Source: Bacillota bacterium (GTDB lineage Bacteria > Bacillota > DTU030 > DUMP01). From it: DNA of 64,000 bases. The stretch spans positions 113,667 to 177,666 of the forward strand of contig JASKKP010000002.1 of the NCBI GenBank assembly GCA_030154105.1. Direction: 5' to 3'. The stretch's first letter is position 1; every line of letters begins with the position of its first letter. Below the pieces are notes generated by a model that made no database searches, was not told the origin of the DNA, and was given only the letters and a program-made list of their open reading frames with translations. This document shows, piece after piece, positions 40,364-50,081 of this stretch. A program made the position numbers and the translations under genes.

Positions 40364-41641
40364 ATGGTATCTGGCTTTGAGGCGGTACCTTCGGTGAGCC
40401 TCGTTCCCGGAAGCCCGTTATGCCTGCCGGGGAGCCAACCGAAGGCCGGCCCTGCGGCTGAGGGCAGATTTGCCGATCTCCTGGCCGTTCTCTTGGGCTT
40501 GAACCTTGCCGCCACGCCCGCGCCGTTCCTCGATGGCGGATCGACGGCCGGCGGCGAAGGGAAAGCTGCCGACCGGCTGCCGTGGATCGGCGGCAAGGGC
40601 GCCGGGGCGGAATTACTTCTTCCTTTGCCGGGAGGGCAAATCGCGCAGGCGACCCAGGGCGAAAGAAACCAGCCTTCGCCCCTTGGTTTGTTGCCGGGTG
40701 GCGAGGGGGCCGTTGCGGCGGTAGCTGCCGGGCCTGAGGGCGCGGCGGCCGAAAGCGGGCCGAAGAACCGGCAGGTGATTTTTACCCTGACCCCGAAAGC
40801 TGGCGAGCTACGAGTGCCTGCGGTAAAAGAAGGCCAAGAGCCAGCCGAAAAGTTTACCCTGATTGCGGGAAACAAAGAACCGAAGCTTACGGGGGCGCCG
40901 GAGCGGCCCGAGCAAACGGCCGGTGAAGGCCCGCTGGCTGCTAAAGCGGCGGTGCGCCCGAGCGAAACGGCGAACGATGCCGTTCCGGACCAGGGGATGC
41001 CCAAACCGGGGAAGGAGGAGCAAGAGCCTCCGCTTCGCTTTGAGCGCCTTTCCGGGAGCGATGAAGCTTACTTCGCAGCCAAAAGTTCCGGGCAGATGCA
41101 GCGTCCGGGCGGAAAGGACGAGGCGCCCGGGCAGGAGTTCCCCGCAGTGCACCTTGGGGCTGGCAGCGGAGGGGGAACGCGCCAGAGCGAGGTTCCGGCC
41201 GTAGCGGTGAAGGAAGTTCCGGCCGTTTTCCGGCGCCTGGTGCAAGAGGCGCACCTGGTGGAAGGGCACGGGCGGCAAGAGATAATGCTGCAGCTCGAGC
41301 CGGAAAAGCTCGGGCGGGTGCACCTTACCATTCTTCATCAGGGCGGAACGGTCAGCGCGCGCTTTGAAGTGGAAAATGCCCTGGCGCGCGACGCGCTGCA
41401 GGCCGGGCTCGTCGAACTTAGGCAGGACCTGGCGGCGCACGGCCTGCGGGTGGAAGAACTTCAAGTCCTGGTGGGGCAAAACGGCACCGGCGGAGGTGCC
41501 GGAATGGGCGGCCAGGACGCGGCCTGGTCGTTCGGGCGACCGAGTGGCGGCCGAGCAGCTGTCCTGCAGGAAGTCCCGCAGGGTCAAGAGGCCGGCGCGG
41601 CAATGATCAGGAGAGCCAACGGCCTTGATTTGCGCGTATAG
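40364..41641 (+). CDS. fliK: Flagellar hook-length control protein FliK
   Basis: C-terminal RQEIMLQLEPEKLGRVHLTILHQGGTVSARFEVENALARDALQAGLVELRQDLAAHGLRVEELQV. Confidence 0.92.
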   Translation: MVSGFEAVPSVSLVPGSPLCLPGSQPKAGPAAEGRFADLLAVLLGLNLAATPAPFLDGGSTAGGEGKAADRLPWIGGKGAGAELLLPLPGGQIAQATQGERNQPSPLGLLPGGEGAVAAVAAGPEGAAAESGPKNRQVIFTLTPKAGELRVPAVKEGQEPAEKFTLIAGNKEPKLTGAPERPEQTAGEGPLAAKAAVRPSETANDAVPDQGMPKPGKEEQEPPLRFERLSGSDEAYFAAKSSGQMQRPGGKDEAPGQEFPAVHLGAGSGGGTRQSEVPAVAVKEVPAVFRRLVQEAHLVEGHGRQEIMLQLEPEKLGRVHLTILHQGGTVSARFEVENALARDALQAGLVELRQDLAAHGLRVEELQVLVGQNGTGGGAGMGGQDAAWSFGRPSGGRAAVLQEVPQGQEAGAAMIRRANGLDLRV

Positions 41642-41652
41642 GAGGTGGGTGC

Positions 41653-42099
41653 ATGAACGTCAGCTCAGTGGGCGGCGCCGGCTCAGGGACGGGCTCCCTT
41701 CTCAGGCCACAGGAGTTGGGAAACGGGGATTTCCTGCAACTTCTCGTTACTCAGCTCCGCCTGCAAGACCCGCTCGAGCCGGTGAAAGAACAGGACTTTA
41801 TCGCCCAGCTTGCCCAGTTTGGCACTTTGGAAGGGGTGAACAACCTCGCCGCCGAGGTAAGAAAACTCAACGACCTTGTTTCGACCCAGCTTCTGCAGAG
41901 CGCCGGATGGCAGGCCGTAGGGCTTATCGGTCGCCGGGTGACGGTCGTCCTGGAAAACACACAGGTGACTGGTGTGGTGACCGGTGTGCGTTGGGCGGAC
42001 GGCCGACCGAAGCTTTTGATCGGCAAAGAGGCCTACGACCTGGCCCAGCTTAAGGAGGTACAGGCAGAATCTCCGGCTTTGACCGAGGAGGGAAGCTAG
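41653..42099 (+). CDS. flgD: Flagellar hook assembly protein FlgD
   Basis: LGNGDFLQLLVTQLRLQDPLEPVKEQDFIAQLAQFGTLEGVNNL. Confidence 0.95.
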   Translation: MNVSSVGGAGSGTGSLLRPQELGNGDFLQLLVTQLRLQDPLEPVKEQDFIAQLAQFGTLEGVNNLAAEVRKLNDLVSTQLLQSAGWQAVGLIGRRVTVVLENTQVTGVVTGVRWADGRPKLLIGKEAYDLAQLKEVQAESPALTEEGS

Positions 42100-42105
42100 T
42101 GAGCA

Positions 42106-42483
42106 ATGCCGGATAAGGTGTTTCTCCCACCGCCCATTCTAAGCCCGGTAGGACGCCCGGCGGCGGTGCCCCAACCGCAAAAGGCGGGGGCGGCGGAAAA
42201 GGAATTCTCTGAGTACCTAGCGGAAGCCACAGGGCTTCGCCTTTCCCACCACGCCCAGGAGCGCCTGGCCCAGCGGCGAATTCCGCTAACGGGTGACACC
42301 TGGCAACGGGTACTGGCGGCGGTGGCCAAAGTGGCGGAAAAGGGAGGCCGAGACTCGCTCGTCCTCGTAGACGACCTGGCCCTGGTGGTGAATGTGCCCA
42401 ACCGGACTGTGGTTACCGCGGTAAACGGAGAAAGCCTGAAAGAACGGGTTTTTACCCAGATCGATAGTGCCGTAATCGCATAG
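42106..42483 (+). CDS. TIGR02530-family flagellar operon protein
   Basis: LRLSHHAQERLAQRRIPLTGDTWQRV between flgD and flgE. Confidence 0.9.
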   Translation: MPDKVFLPPPILSPVGRPAAVPQPQKAGAAEKEFSEYLAEATGLRLSHHAQERLAQRRIPLTGDTWQRVLAAVAKVAEKGGRDSLVLVDDLALVVNVPNRTVVTAVNGESLKERVFTQIDSAVIA

Positions 42484-42506
42484 GGCTGGACCTTTCCGGG
42501 GGCCCT

Positions 42507-42532
42507 GCGCTGCCGACCGACGGAAGCAGCGC
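42507..42532 (+). other. Hairpin in the flgE 5' leader
   Basis: GCGCTGC-N12-GCAGCGC. Confidence 0.6.
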
Positions 42533-42555
42533 TAAGGCGAAAGGAGGAAAGTGTC

Positions 42556-43845
42556 ATGATGCGTTCCATGTACGCGGCCGTCTCCGGCCTGCGCAATCAC
42601 CAGATCCGTATGGACGTCATCGGCAACAACATTGCTAACGTGAATACCATTGGGTTTAAGAAGAGCCGCGTCACCTTCCAGGATGCCTTCACCCAGATCC
42701 TGCGCGGCGCCAGCCGACCGCAAGGCGGGGTAGGAGGAACAAACCCCATGCAGGTGGGCCTGGGAATGGTGCTGGGCTCCATCGATACCATCCATACCAA
42801 AGGAAACACCCAGACCACTGGTAATATGACCGACCTGGCCATTGACGGCGAGGGGTACTTCATCCTGAACAGCGGCAGCGGTTCCCGGGTCTACACCCGG
42901 GCCGGGGCGTTCCGCTTCGACAGCGAAGGCAACTTCGTGAACCCCGACGGCCTCAAGGTGCAGGGCTGGTACCTGGATGAAACGGGCCAGCGGCTGTCCG
43001 GGCCCGGCGGCGCCGTTGATCCCAGCGCCGCTCCTACCGACCTGATTCTCCTCCCCAGCCTCACCAAAAGCCCGCCTAAGGCTACCGCCAAGGTGGTCCT
43101 GAACGGGAATCTAGACGCGGGAACCGCAGAAGGCGGGACCTTTACGCGCAGCTTTACGGTGTACGATAAACTGGGGAATCCATATACGGTGAGCATTAAG
43201 TTCACGAAGCTCGGCCCCACTACGACTCCGCCAGCCAACAATCCTAACGAATGGCAATGGGAAGCATTGCCTGCGGGGCAAACTGCAGCAGCTAAGGGTG
43301 TTCTTACCTTCAGCTCTGACGGCAAACTTACCACGGTACCTTCGACAGTGAACGTGACCTTCGACCCTGACGGTACGGCAAATAGCGGCGACGAATGCTC
43401 CCAGACCTTCGACTTCTCCGGCATTACCCAGTACGCCGACCCGCGGGGTGAGTCGACGATCAGCGTGACCCAGGACGGGTACGCCAAAGGAGATCTTGAA
43501 GAGATTACGGTGGACGCGGCCGGCGTGGTCTCCGGCAGCTACTCGAACGGCGTAAGCCGCCCGCTCTTTAAGGTGGCGGTGGCGACCTTCGCCAACCCAG
43601 GGGGGCTGATCAGCAAGGGCGGATCGCTCTTTGCCGTCTCTAATAACTCCGGCGAACCGGAAATTAGCGAGCCGGGAACCGGCAGAGCCGGGGCCATCTC
43701 TCCGAGTTCGTTGGAGATGTCCAACGTGGACCTTTCGGAAGAGTTTACGGACATGATTGTGACCCAGCGCGGTTTTCAGGCCAATTCCCGCGTGATCACC
43801 GTTTCCGACGAGATGCTGCAGGAGCTCGTTAACCTCAAGCGCTAA
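42556..43845 (+). CDS. flgE: Flagellar hook protein FlgE
   Basis: MYAAVSGLRNHQIRMDVIGNNIANVNTIGFKKSRVTFQDAF; C-terminal FTDMIVTQRGFQANSRVITVSDEMLQELVNLKR. Confidence 0.97.
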   Translation: MMRSMYAAVSGLRNHQIRMDVIGNNIANVNTIGFKKSRVTFQDAFTQILRGASRPQGGVGGTNPMQVGLGMVLGSIDTIHTKGNTQTTGNMTDLAIDGEGYFILNSGSGSRVYTRAGAFRFDSEGNFVNPDGLKVQGWYLDETGQRLSGPGGAVDPSAAPTDLILLPSLTKSPPKATAKVVLNGNLDAGTAEGGTFTRSFTVYDKLGNPYTVSIKFTKLGPTTTPPANNPNEWQWEALPAGQTAAAKGVLTFSSDGKLTTVPSTVNVTFDPDGTANSGDECSQTFDFSGITQYADPRGESTISVTQDGYAKGDLEEITVDAAGVVSGSYSNGVSRPLFKVAVATFANPGGLISKGGSLFAVSNNSGEPEISEPGTGRAGAISPSSLEMSNVDLSEEFTDMIVTQRGFQANSRVITVSDEMLQELVNLKR

Positions 43846-43860
43846 AGCGCTGGCTTGCGG

Positions 43861-43894
43861 CCGGGTGGAGCGCCCGCCCGGGTCCTCCACCTGG
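43861..43894 (+). other. Strong hairpin between flgE and motA
   Basis: CCGGGTGGAG-N14-CTCCACCTGG (one G-U), no T-tract. Confidence 0.65.
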
Positions 43895-43912
43895 CCTGAT
43901 GGAGGTATAAAG

Positions 43913-44701
43913 ATGGACGTTGCGACAATGCTGGGGATAGTTTTCGGTGTGGCTTTCATCCTGATCGGGATTTTCCAAACGGGGACACTTCAGACCTACT
44001 GGGACCTCCCCTCGTTGATGATTACCTTTGGCGGCACCATTGCCGGTACTCTCATAGCTTACCCTATCAGCCAGATTATTGGCGTCCTCAAAGTGGTGCG
44101 CAACGTGTTCCAGCGCCGTCTTCCATCCCCAGAGAGCGTGATTCAGCAACTCGTGCATTTCGTGGAGAAGGCCCGCCGGGAAGGTATCCTCGCTTTGGAG
44201 GACGAGGTTGAGGCCCTTGATGACGAATTTCTGAAAAAGGGACTCCAGCTTGTGGTCGACGGAAGCGACCCGGAACTGGTGCGGAACATCTTAGAAACGG
44301 AACTGGCCTTCGTGGAGGAACGCCACAAAGCAGGGCAAAGCATCTTCATTACCATGGCCACCTTGGCACCGGCTTTCGGCATGATCGGAACCTTAATCGG
44401 CCTTATCAACATGTTAAAAAACCTGGACAACCCAAGCGTCATCGGGCCGAACATGGCAACTGCCCTAATCACCACGTTCTATGGGGCAATTTACGCCAAC
44501 CTGATCTGCATTCCCATCGCCACTAAGCTGAATGTCCGTTCGGGGGAGGAGATTCTTCTTAAGGAGCTGGTGATTGAAGGCGTGTTGTCGCTGCAGGCCG
44601 GGGAGAACCCGCGGCTGGTAGAAGAAAAACTCAAGGCCTTCCTGCCTCCGAAGGCGCGGAATTCCTTTAGCGCCCGTACCGGCGCCCAAGTGGGGGGCTA
44701 A
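43913..44701 (+). CDS. motA: Flagellar motor stator protein MotA
   Basis: PSLMITFGGTIAGTLIAYP; LAPAFGMIGTLIGLINML; ATG at 43913. Confidence 0.96.
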   Translation: MDVATMLGIVFGVAFILIGIFQTGTLQTYWDLPSLMITFGGTIAGTLIAYPISQIIGVLKVVRNVFQRRLPSPESVIQQLVHFVEKARREGILALEDEVEALDDEFLKKGLQLVVDGSDPELVRNILETELAFVEERHKAGQSIFITMATLAPAFGMIGTLIGLINMLKNLDNPSVIGPNMATALITTFYGAIYANLICIPIATKLNVRSGEEILLKELVIEGVLSLQAGENPRLVEEKLKAFLPPKARNSFSARTGAQVGG

Positions 44702-44703
44702 GC

Positions 44704-45480
44704 ATGGCCAGGAGTAAAAGGCGTGAGAGCGGCCTGGAGTTGCCTTCGGCTCCAGGCTGGATGACCACCTACGGCGATATGATGACACTTGTCCTCTGCT
44801 TTTTTGTGCTCCTTTTCTCCTTTTCGCAGATTGATCTCGCCCGTTTCCAGGATGTGATCATTTCTGTTCAGGGGGCGCTAGGGATACTCGAAGGCGGAAG
44901 TTCCCTTACGCCAGAACCTATGCCAGGGGGGGCGGCCGATGAAGCTGCGCTTAGGTGGCAGGCCGAGCAGCGGCGTCTCGAAGAAATCCTGGGCAAGGTA
45001 AATGAATACGTGCGCGAGAAAAACCTGCAGGGCAAGGTTCATGCTTCCTTGGACGAGCGGGGGCTGACCATCCGCTTTTTGGACACAGCCCTCTTCGATT
45101 TGGGAAGGGCAGATCTGAAGCCTGAGGCCCGGGTCATCCTGGATAACGTGGCGCGTCTGCTTAAAGCGATTCCCAATCCGATTCGGGTGGAGGGGCACAC
45201 GGACAACCTCCCGATAAATACTTACCGCTTTCCTTCCAACTGGGAGCTTTCTACGGCGCGGGCTACCACGGTGGTACGCTACCTGGCAGAGAAGCACGGC
45301 ATCCCTCCTGAGCGGCTTTCCGCGGCCGGTTACGGCGAATGGCGACCAGTGGTGCCTAACGATACTCCCGAACACCGTGCCCAGAATCGACGTGTGGATA
45401 TTGTGGTCCTGCGTACCGACCTAGCGAAGCAAGAACCCCCCGGCGGGTCGTTGCCGAAAGGGGGTGGAGAAGGGAAATGA
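44704..45480 (+). CDS. motB: Flagellar motor stator protein MotB
   Basis: PGWMTTYGDMMTLVLCFFVLLFSFSQID; OmpA-like VEGHTDNLPI. Confidence 0.96.
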   Translation: MARSKRRESGLELPSAPGWMTTYGDMMTLVLCFFVLLFSFSQIDLARFQDVIISVQGALGILEGGSSLTPEPMPGGAADEAALRWQAEQRRLEEILGKVNEYVREKNLQGKVHASLDERGLTIRFLDTALFDLGRADLKPEARVILDNVARLLKAIPNPIRVEGHTDNLPINTYRFPSNWELSTARATTVVRYLAEKHGIPPERLSAAGYGEWRPVVPNDTPEHRAQNRRVDIVVLRTDLAKQEPPGGSLPKGGGEGK

Positions 45481-45935
45481 GCGAAGGCAAACAAGCTTGG
45501 AGCCCCGGCCGGATTATCATCTTGGTAGTGGTTTTGTTCGCCCTGTTTGCCGTGAGCACCTTGGCCTTTGTTCAGTACCTGCTCACCCGAGAAACGGCGC
45601 CCACAGCGAGAAAGCCGGCTCAGACGGGAATGGGGCCGACCTATTCCCTCGATAGCTTTAACGTAAACCTGGCCGATCAAGACAGCCGCCACTTCCTTAA
45701 GACCACCATAACCCTAGAGCTGGGAACGCCTGGCGTGGCCAAAGAACTGGAGAAGCGCCAAGCCCAGGTGCGCGATATAATCATTTCTATCTTGCGCGAG
45801 AAAACAGCGGAGGAACTAAAGGACGGTAACGCTACAGTCCAGAAATTAAAAGATGAAATCAAGAGCCGGCTAAACAACGTGCTAAGTAGCGGTCAGGTGA
45901 CGGCCGTCTACTTTACCGAGTTTATAGTGCAGTAG
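45477..45935 (+). CDS. fliL: Flagellar basal-body protein FliL
   Basis: Single TM; FNVNLADQDSRHFLKTTITLEL. Confidence 0.93.
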   Translation: MSEGKQAWSPGRIIILVVVLFALFAVSTLAFVQYLLTRETAPTARKPAQTGMGPTYSLDSFNVNLADQDSRHFLKTTITLELGTPGVAKELEKRQAQVRDIIISILREKTAEELKDGNATVQKLKDEIKSRLNNVLSSGQVTAVYFTEFIVQ

Positions 45936-45950
45936 GAAGAAGGTGAAGCT

Positions 45951-46943
45951 GTGGCGGAGGTTCTTTCGCAGGCAGAGATCGACGCCCTGCTCGCCGCCCT
46001 ATCAAGTGGTAGTATAAGCGTTGAACACATCAAAGAGGAAGAAGAGCAGAAGCGGGTCCGCGTCTACGACTTTAAACGCCCCAATCGCTTTTCTAAGGAG
46101 CAGATTCGCACACTCTACATGCTGCACGATAATTTCGCCCGTCTCCTAAGTACCTTCCTCGTTACTCAACTCAGGGCGCCGGCCCAAGTGAACCTCATGT
46201 CGGTGCAGGAGATGACTTTCGATGAGTTCATGCGTTCCATGCCCAACCCTACGCTTATGGCCTTGACGCGGCTTACCGAATTTACCGGACAGATTGTGGT
46301 GGAGATGAATCTCTCCCTGGCTTTTGCCCTGGTCGAGAGGCTTTTTGGCGGCAAGGCCCTGGCTTCTACCGCGGTCAGACCGCCGACGGATATTGAGCTT
46401 GCGGTGCTGCAGCGCATTCTAAGACGCATGCTCGAAGTTCTGGATGAAGCCTGGTCCCGCGTCTCACCGCTTAAGCCGGAGCTTGACCGGATCGAGATCA
46501 ACCCCCAGTTTGTTCAGATCATCTCGCCTTCGGAGATGGTGGCGCTCGTTTCTCTAAAGGTACAGGTAGATGCCGCCGAAGGGCTCCTTAACCTGTGTTT
46601 CCCCTATATCATTCTTAAGCCCGTCGTGGCTAAGCTTAGCGCGCGCCACTGGTTTTCCACGCTCGAGCAAGGCGTAGCGTCGCCGGGACAAGGGCTTCTT
46701 AAGCAACGCCTGACGCGGGCGGAGGTGCCTTTGGTCGCGCTCCTCGGCCGGGCCAGTATTACCGTGCGCGACCTCCTCAACCTCCAGGTGGGCGATGTGA
46801 TTGAACTTGACGCGCGGGCAAGCGAGGCCATTAAAGTTCTGGTGGGCAACCGTCCCAAGTTTCTAGCACGTCCCGGCCAAGTCGGCCGTCACCTGGGTGT
46901 GCAGATTACCGCCCGCTACAAAGGAGATGAGAATGATGGATGA
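45951..46943 (+). CDS. fliM: Flagellar motor switch protein FliM
   Basis: LSQAEIDALLAALSSG; YDFKRPNRFSKEQIRTLYMLHDNFARLLSTFL. Confidence 0.97.
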   Translation: MAEVLSQAEIDALLAALSSGSISVEHIKEEEEQKRVRVYDFKRPNRFSKEQIRTLYMLHDNFARLLSTFLVTQLRAPAQVNLMSVQEMTFDEFMRSMPNPTLMALTRLTEFTGQIVVEMNLSLAFALVERLFGGKALASTAVRPPTDIELAVLQRILRRMLEVLDEAWSRVSPLKPELDRIEINPQFVQIISPSEMVALVSLKVQVDAAEGLLNLCFPYIILKPVVAKLSARHWFSTLEQGVASPGQGLLKQRLTRAEVPLVALLGRASITVRDLLNLQVGDVIELDARASEAIKVLVGNRPKFLARPGQVGRHLGVQITARYKGDENDG

Positions 46944-48042
46944 TAGGCTCCTGTCGCAAGAAGAGATCGATGCCCTGCTCAAAGGCGGCCAGGCCGGGGT
47001 AAACCGCGAACTGGACCCCATCGAAAGCGATGCCCTGGGCGAAATTGGGAACATCTCCATGGGAACCGCGGCCACGACCCTGTCCATGCTTCTCGGCCAG
47101 GAGGTTAAGATTACCACCCCACGGGTATCGGTGACCACGGAAGAAGAACTGCGGCGCGAGTATCCGTATCCTTACGTTCTCTTAGAGGTCCGCTTCGTCC
47201 AGGGCTTGGAAGGCAGCAACCTTTTGGTGGTGCAGGAAAAGGATGCCCTCCTCATTTCCGAACTCATGATGGGAGGAAGCGGAACGCCCAGCGTGGAAAA
47301 GCTTGATGAAATGCGCCTTTCGGCCGTTGGGGAAGCCATGAACCAAATGATGGGCTCGGCGGCCACGGCCATATCCTCGGTTTTTCAAAAGAAGGTCAAC
47401 ATCTCCCCGCCCAAGGTCCACTACGTAAACCTGGCGGAGAAAAGTCTGGACCTGGTAAGCCAAGGAGAGTACCTGGTCAAGATTTCCTTTCGGATGACTA
47501 TCGGCACCCTCGCCGATACCGAAATCATGCAGATTCTGCCCCTGGACTTCGCCAAGCACATGGTGGCTACCTTGATGGGCTCCTTCGGCCAGAGCACGGC
47601 CGAACCCCAAGAGCCTGCAGCGCCTGCAGCTCCGCCCCAACCATCCCAAGAACATAAGGCGCCTGCGGCCGCGGAGCCGGCGGCACCCAGCGCGGGGCGA
47701 AGGGGCGAACAAGAGGTGGGGGATAAGACGGTACAACCGGTCTATTTTGCTCCTCTCACTCCGGCGGAGCCGGCGGCTGGAAGCAGCAACCTAGACCTTC
47801 TCCTCGATATTCCCCTGGAGGTTACGGTGGAGCTGGGTCGGACTAAACGTTTGATCAAAGACGTTCTGGAACTCGGCGTCGGTTCCGTAATTGAGCTGGA
47901 CAAACTGGCCGGCGAGCCGGTCGACGTGCTGGTAAACGGAAAACTGGTGGCTAAGGGCGAAGTGGTCGTTATCGACGAAAACTTTGGAGTGCGCATTACC
48001 GAGATAATCACACCGGCCGAGCGCGTGAAACAACTGCAATAA
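46933..48042 (+). CDS. fliY: Flagellar motor switch phosphatase FliY (CheC-like + FliN-like)
   Basis: LLSQEEIDALLKGG; two ExxN phosphatase motifs (LGEIGNISMGTA, VGEAMNQMMGSA); C-terminal SpoA/FliN domain. Confidence 0.95.
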   Translation: MMDDRLLSQEEIDALLKGGQAGVNRELDPIESDALGEIGNISMGTAATTLSMLLGQEVKITTPRVSVTTEEELRREYPYPYVLLEVRFVQGLEGSNLLVVQEKDALLISELMMGGSGTPSVEKLDEMRLSAVGEAMNQMMGSAATAISSVFQKKVNISPPKVHYVNLAEKSLDLVSQGEYLVKISFRMTIGTLADTEIMQILPLDFAKHMVATLMGSFGQSTAEPQEPAAPAAPPQPSQEHKAPAAAEPAAPSAGRRGEQEVGDKTVQPVYFAPLTPAEPAAGSSNLDLLLDIPLEVTVELGRTKRLIKDVLELGVGSVIELDKLAGEPVDVLVNGKLVAKGEVVVIDENFGVRITEIITPAERVKQLQ

Positions 48043-48060
48043 CAAGCGGGAGGGGACAGC

Positions 48061-48423
48061 ATGGCAGGACGAATTCTAATTGTGGATGATGCAGCTTTTA
48101 TGCGCATGATGCTCCGCGACATCTTGACCAAAAATGGATATGAAGTGGCCGGCGAAGCGGCGAATGGGGCCATCGCCGTGGAGAAGTACAAGGAGATCCG
48201 CCCGGACCTGGTGACCATGGATATCACCATGCCGGAGATGGACGGCATCACGGCGGTAAAGGAGATACGCAAACTCGACCCCCAGGCCAAGATAATTATG
48301 TGCAGCGCCATGGGCCAGCAGGCCATGGTCATCGAGGCCATTCAGGCCGGAGCCCGCGACTTCATTGTTAAGCCTTTTCAACCGGAGCGCGTGCTGGAAG
48401 CCGTGCGCAAGAACCTGGGCTGA
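48061..48423 (+). CDS. cheY: Chemotaxis response regulator CheY
   Basis: RILIVDDAAFMRMMLRDIL; VTMDITMPEMDGI; KPFQPERV. Confidence 0.96.
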   Translation: MAGRILIVDDAAFMRMMLRDILTKNGYEVAGEAANGAIAVEKYKEIRPDLVTMDITMPEMDGITAVKEIRKLDPQAKIIMCSAMGQQAMVIEAIQAGARDFIVKPFQPERVLEAVRKNLG

Positions 48424-48429
48424 GGTGGT

Positions 48430-49038
48430 ATGCCTATGCCCGGCACACTGGGGCGTACCCTCGCCCTCATCCTCGTTTTGACTATGATTTGGGCTAGCGG
48501 TAACGTGGCTCTGGCTGTATCTCCGCCCGCCGCTTCAGACAAGGCGGCTGCGGCGCCCACGCCCGACAACCCCGGGTACCTGGCTGCCCAGCCGGAAGAT
48601 GGGCCGCCGGCCTTTAACCCTACGGTCCTCGTTCTCAGGATGCTTGCCGGACTCGTACTGGTGCTCTTGCTGCTTTACCTCGCCACTCGGTTTATCACCC
48701 AGCGCTTGGGGCTGCCGCGTGGCGCCGGGCGGCATCTGGCCGTGCTCGATACGCTGCCGCTCGGACCGGGGAAGGGAATCCTCCTCGTGCGCGCCGGCAA
48801 ACGGCAGCTCCTCATCGGGGTGAGTGGCGATCGGATTGCGCTCTTGGGTGAGTTGAACGAAGGCGACCTAGCCTCCAGCCAGGAGGTTGTAGACTTCCAA
48901 GCAGCGCTCAGCCAGGCCGCGCAAAAAGGCCTGCGCCTTATGCCGGAAAGCCTGTGGCGGGAAGCGGCGGCCGCGATTCGCCAGCAGGTGGGACGCCTGC
49001 ACGGCCACAGGCAGGATTCGGGGGGAGAAAGTTTATGA
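48430..49038 (+). CDS. fliO: Flagellar biosynthetic protein FliO
   Basis: Signal/TM segment; RHLAVLDTLPLGPGKGILLVRAGKRQLLIGVS; before fliP. Confidence 0.88.
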   Translation: MPMPGTLGRTLALILVLTMIWASGNVALAVSPPAASDKAAAAPTPDNPGYLAAQPEDGPPAFNPTVLVLRMLAGLVLVLLLLYLATRFITQRLGLPRGAGRHLAVLDTLPLGPGKGILLVRAGKRQLLIGVSGDRIALLGELNEGDLASSQEVVDFQAALSQAAQKGLRLMPESLWREAAAAIRQQVGRLHGHRQDSGGESL

Positions 49039-49787
49039 GGCGCTGGGGTTTCATTTGGTGGCTGATAGCGTTGCAGCTTCTCTTGGGGGCAGCGCGCCCT
49101 GCCGTGGCCGCACCGGTTCTTCCACGCGTGGAGCTGGGGCTAAGCCCGGCCGGAAAGCCCGAAGATGTAGCCGTGAGCCTCCAGATTCTCTTTCTCTTGA
49201 CTGTCCTTTCGCTGGCGCCGGCTATTCTCATCCTTACAACTTCCTTCACCCGAATCGTGGTCGTGCTCTCCTTTGTAAGGAGCGGTCTGGCCACCCAGCA
49301 GGTACCGCCGAACCAGGTGATCATCGGCCTGGCTCTTTTCCTTACCTTTTTTGTCATGGCCCCTTATTGGCAAGAGGTCAATCAGGCTGCCCTGCAGCCG
49401 TATTTGGCCGGGCAGATACCTGCCACCACCGCCTTCGAGCGCGGTGTTCAGCCCATCCGTAACTTTATGTTCAAAGAAACGCGGGAAAAAGACCTGGCGC
49501 TTTTCGTCCGGCTGGCCAACTTGCCGCAGCCGCGGGGCCCCGAAGATATCCCTACGCACGTGCTCATTCCCGCCTTTGTCATTAGCGAGCTGAAGACGGC
49601 CTTTGAAATAGGGTTTCTCATCTACATACCTTTTTTGATCATTGATATGGTGGTAGCCAGCACCCTTATGTCCATGGGCATGCTCATGTTGCCGCCGGTC
49701 ATGATTTCCCTGCCGTTTAAGCTTCTCCTGTTCGTGCTGGTGGACGGCTGGCACCTGGTGGTTCAGGCCTTAATCCAGAGCTTTTGA
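49035..49787 (+). CDS. fliP: Flagellar biosynthetic protein FliP
   Basis: LAPAILILTTSFTRIVVVLSFVRSGLATQQVPPNQVIIGLALFLTFFVM; ATG at 49035. Confidence 0.97.
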   Translation: MRRWGFIWWLIALQLLLGAARPAVAAPVLPRVELGLSPAGKPEDVAVSLQILFLLTVLSLAPAILILTTSFTRIVVVLSFVRSGLATQQVPPNQVIIGLALFLTFFVMAPYWQEVNQAALQPYLAGQIPATTAFERGVQPIRNFMFKETREKDLALFVRLANLPQPRGPEDIPTHVLIPAFVISELKTAFEIGFLIYIPFLIIDMVVASTLMSMGMLMLPPVMISLPFKLLLFVLVDGWHLVVQALIQSF

Positions 49788-49807
49788 GCCTAAGAGGGGG
49801 GAGCAGA

Positions 49808-50077
49808 GTGAGCGAAGAGCTGGTGATCAGTCTAGGGCGCGATGCGCTCCTTACAACGTTACTGGTAGTGGGGCCACTTCTCGGGCTCAGCCTGGTGGTG
49901 GGCCTGGTTGTCAGCATATTTCAGGCCACCACGCAGATTCAAGATCAGACCCTCGCTTTTGTGCCCAAGATTCTGGCCGTTCTCATTGGCCTGGTGGTTT
50001 TCGGCCCCTGGATGTTGCAAGTGCTCACCCAGTTCACCCTGCACTTGTTTGCTGCACTCCCGCGGTATTTGAGGTGA
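49808..50077 (+). CDS. fliQ: Flagellar biosynthetic protein FliQ
   Basis: ALLTTLLVVGPLLGLSLVVGLVVSIFQATTQIQDQTLAFVPKILAV; GTG start at 49808. Confidence 0.96.
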   Translation: MSEELVISLGRDALLTTLLVVGPLLGLSLVVGLVVSIFQATTQIQDQTLAFVPKILAVLIGLVVFGPWMLQVLTQFTLHLFAALPRYLR

Positions 50078-50081
50078 GCGC

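Noticed and set aside
40273-41587. Minus-strand ORFs of 243 and 259 aa opposite fliK
   Set aside because: Pro/Arg/Ala/Ser-rich shadow ORFs of a GC-rich, weakly conserved gene; FliK C-terminal domain supports the + strand.
47590-47720. Pro/Ala-rich repetitive segment in fliY (gcctgcag repeats)
   Set aside because: Ordinary interdomain linker between the CheC-like and FliN-like parts.
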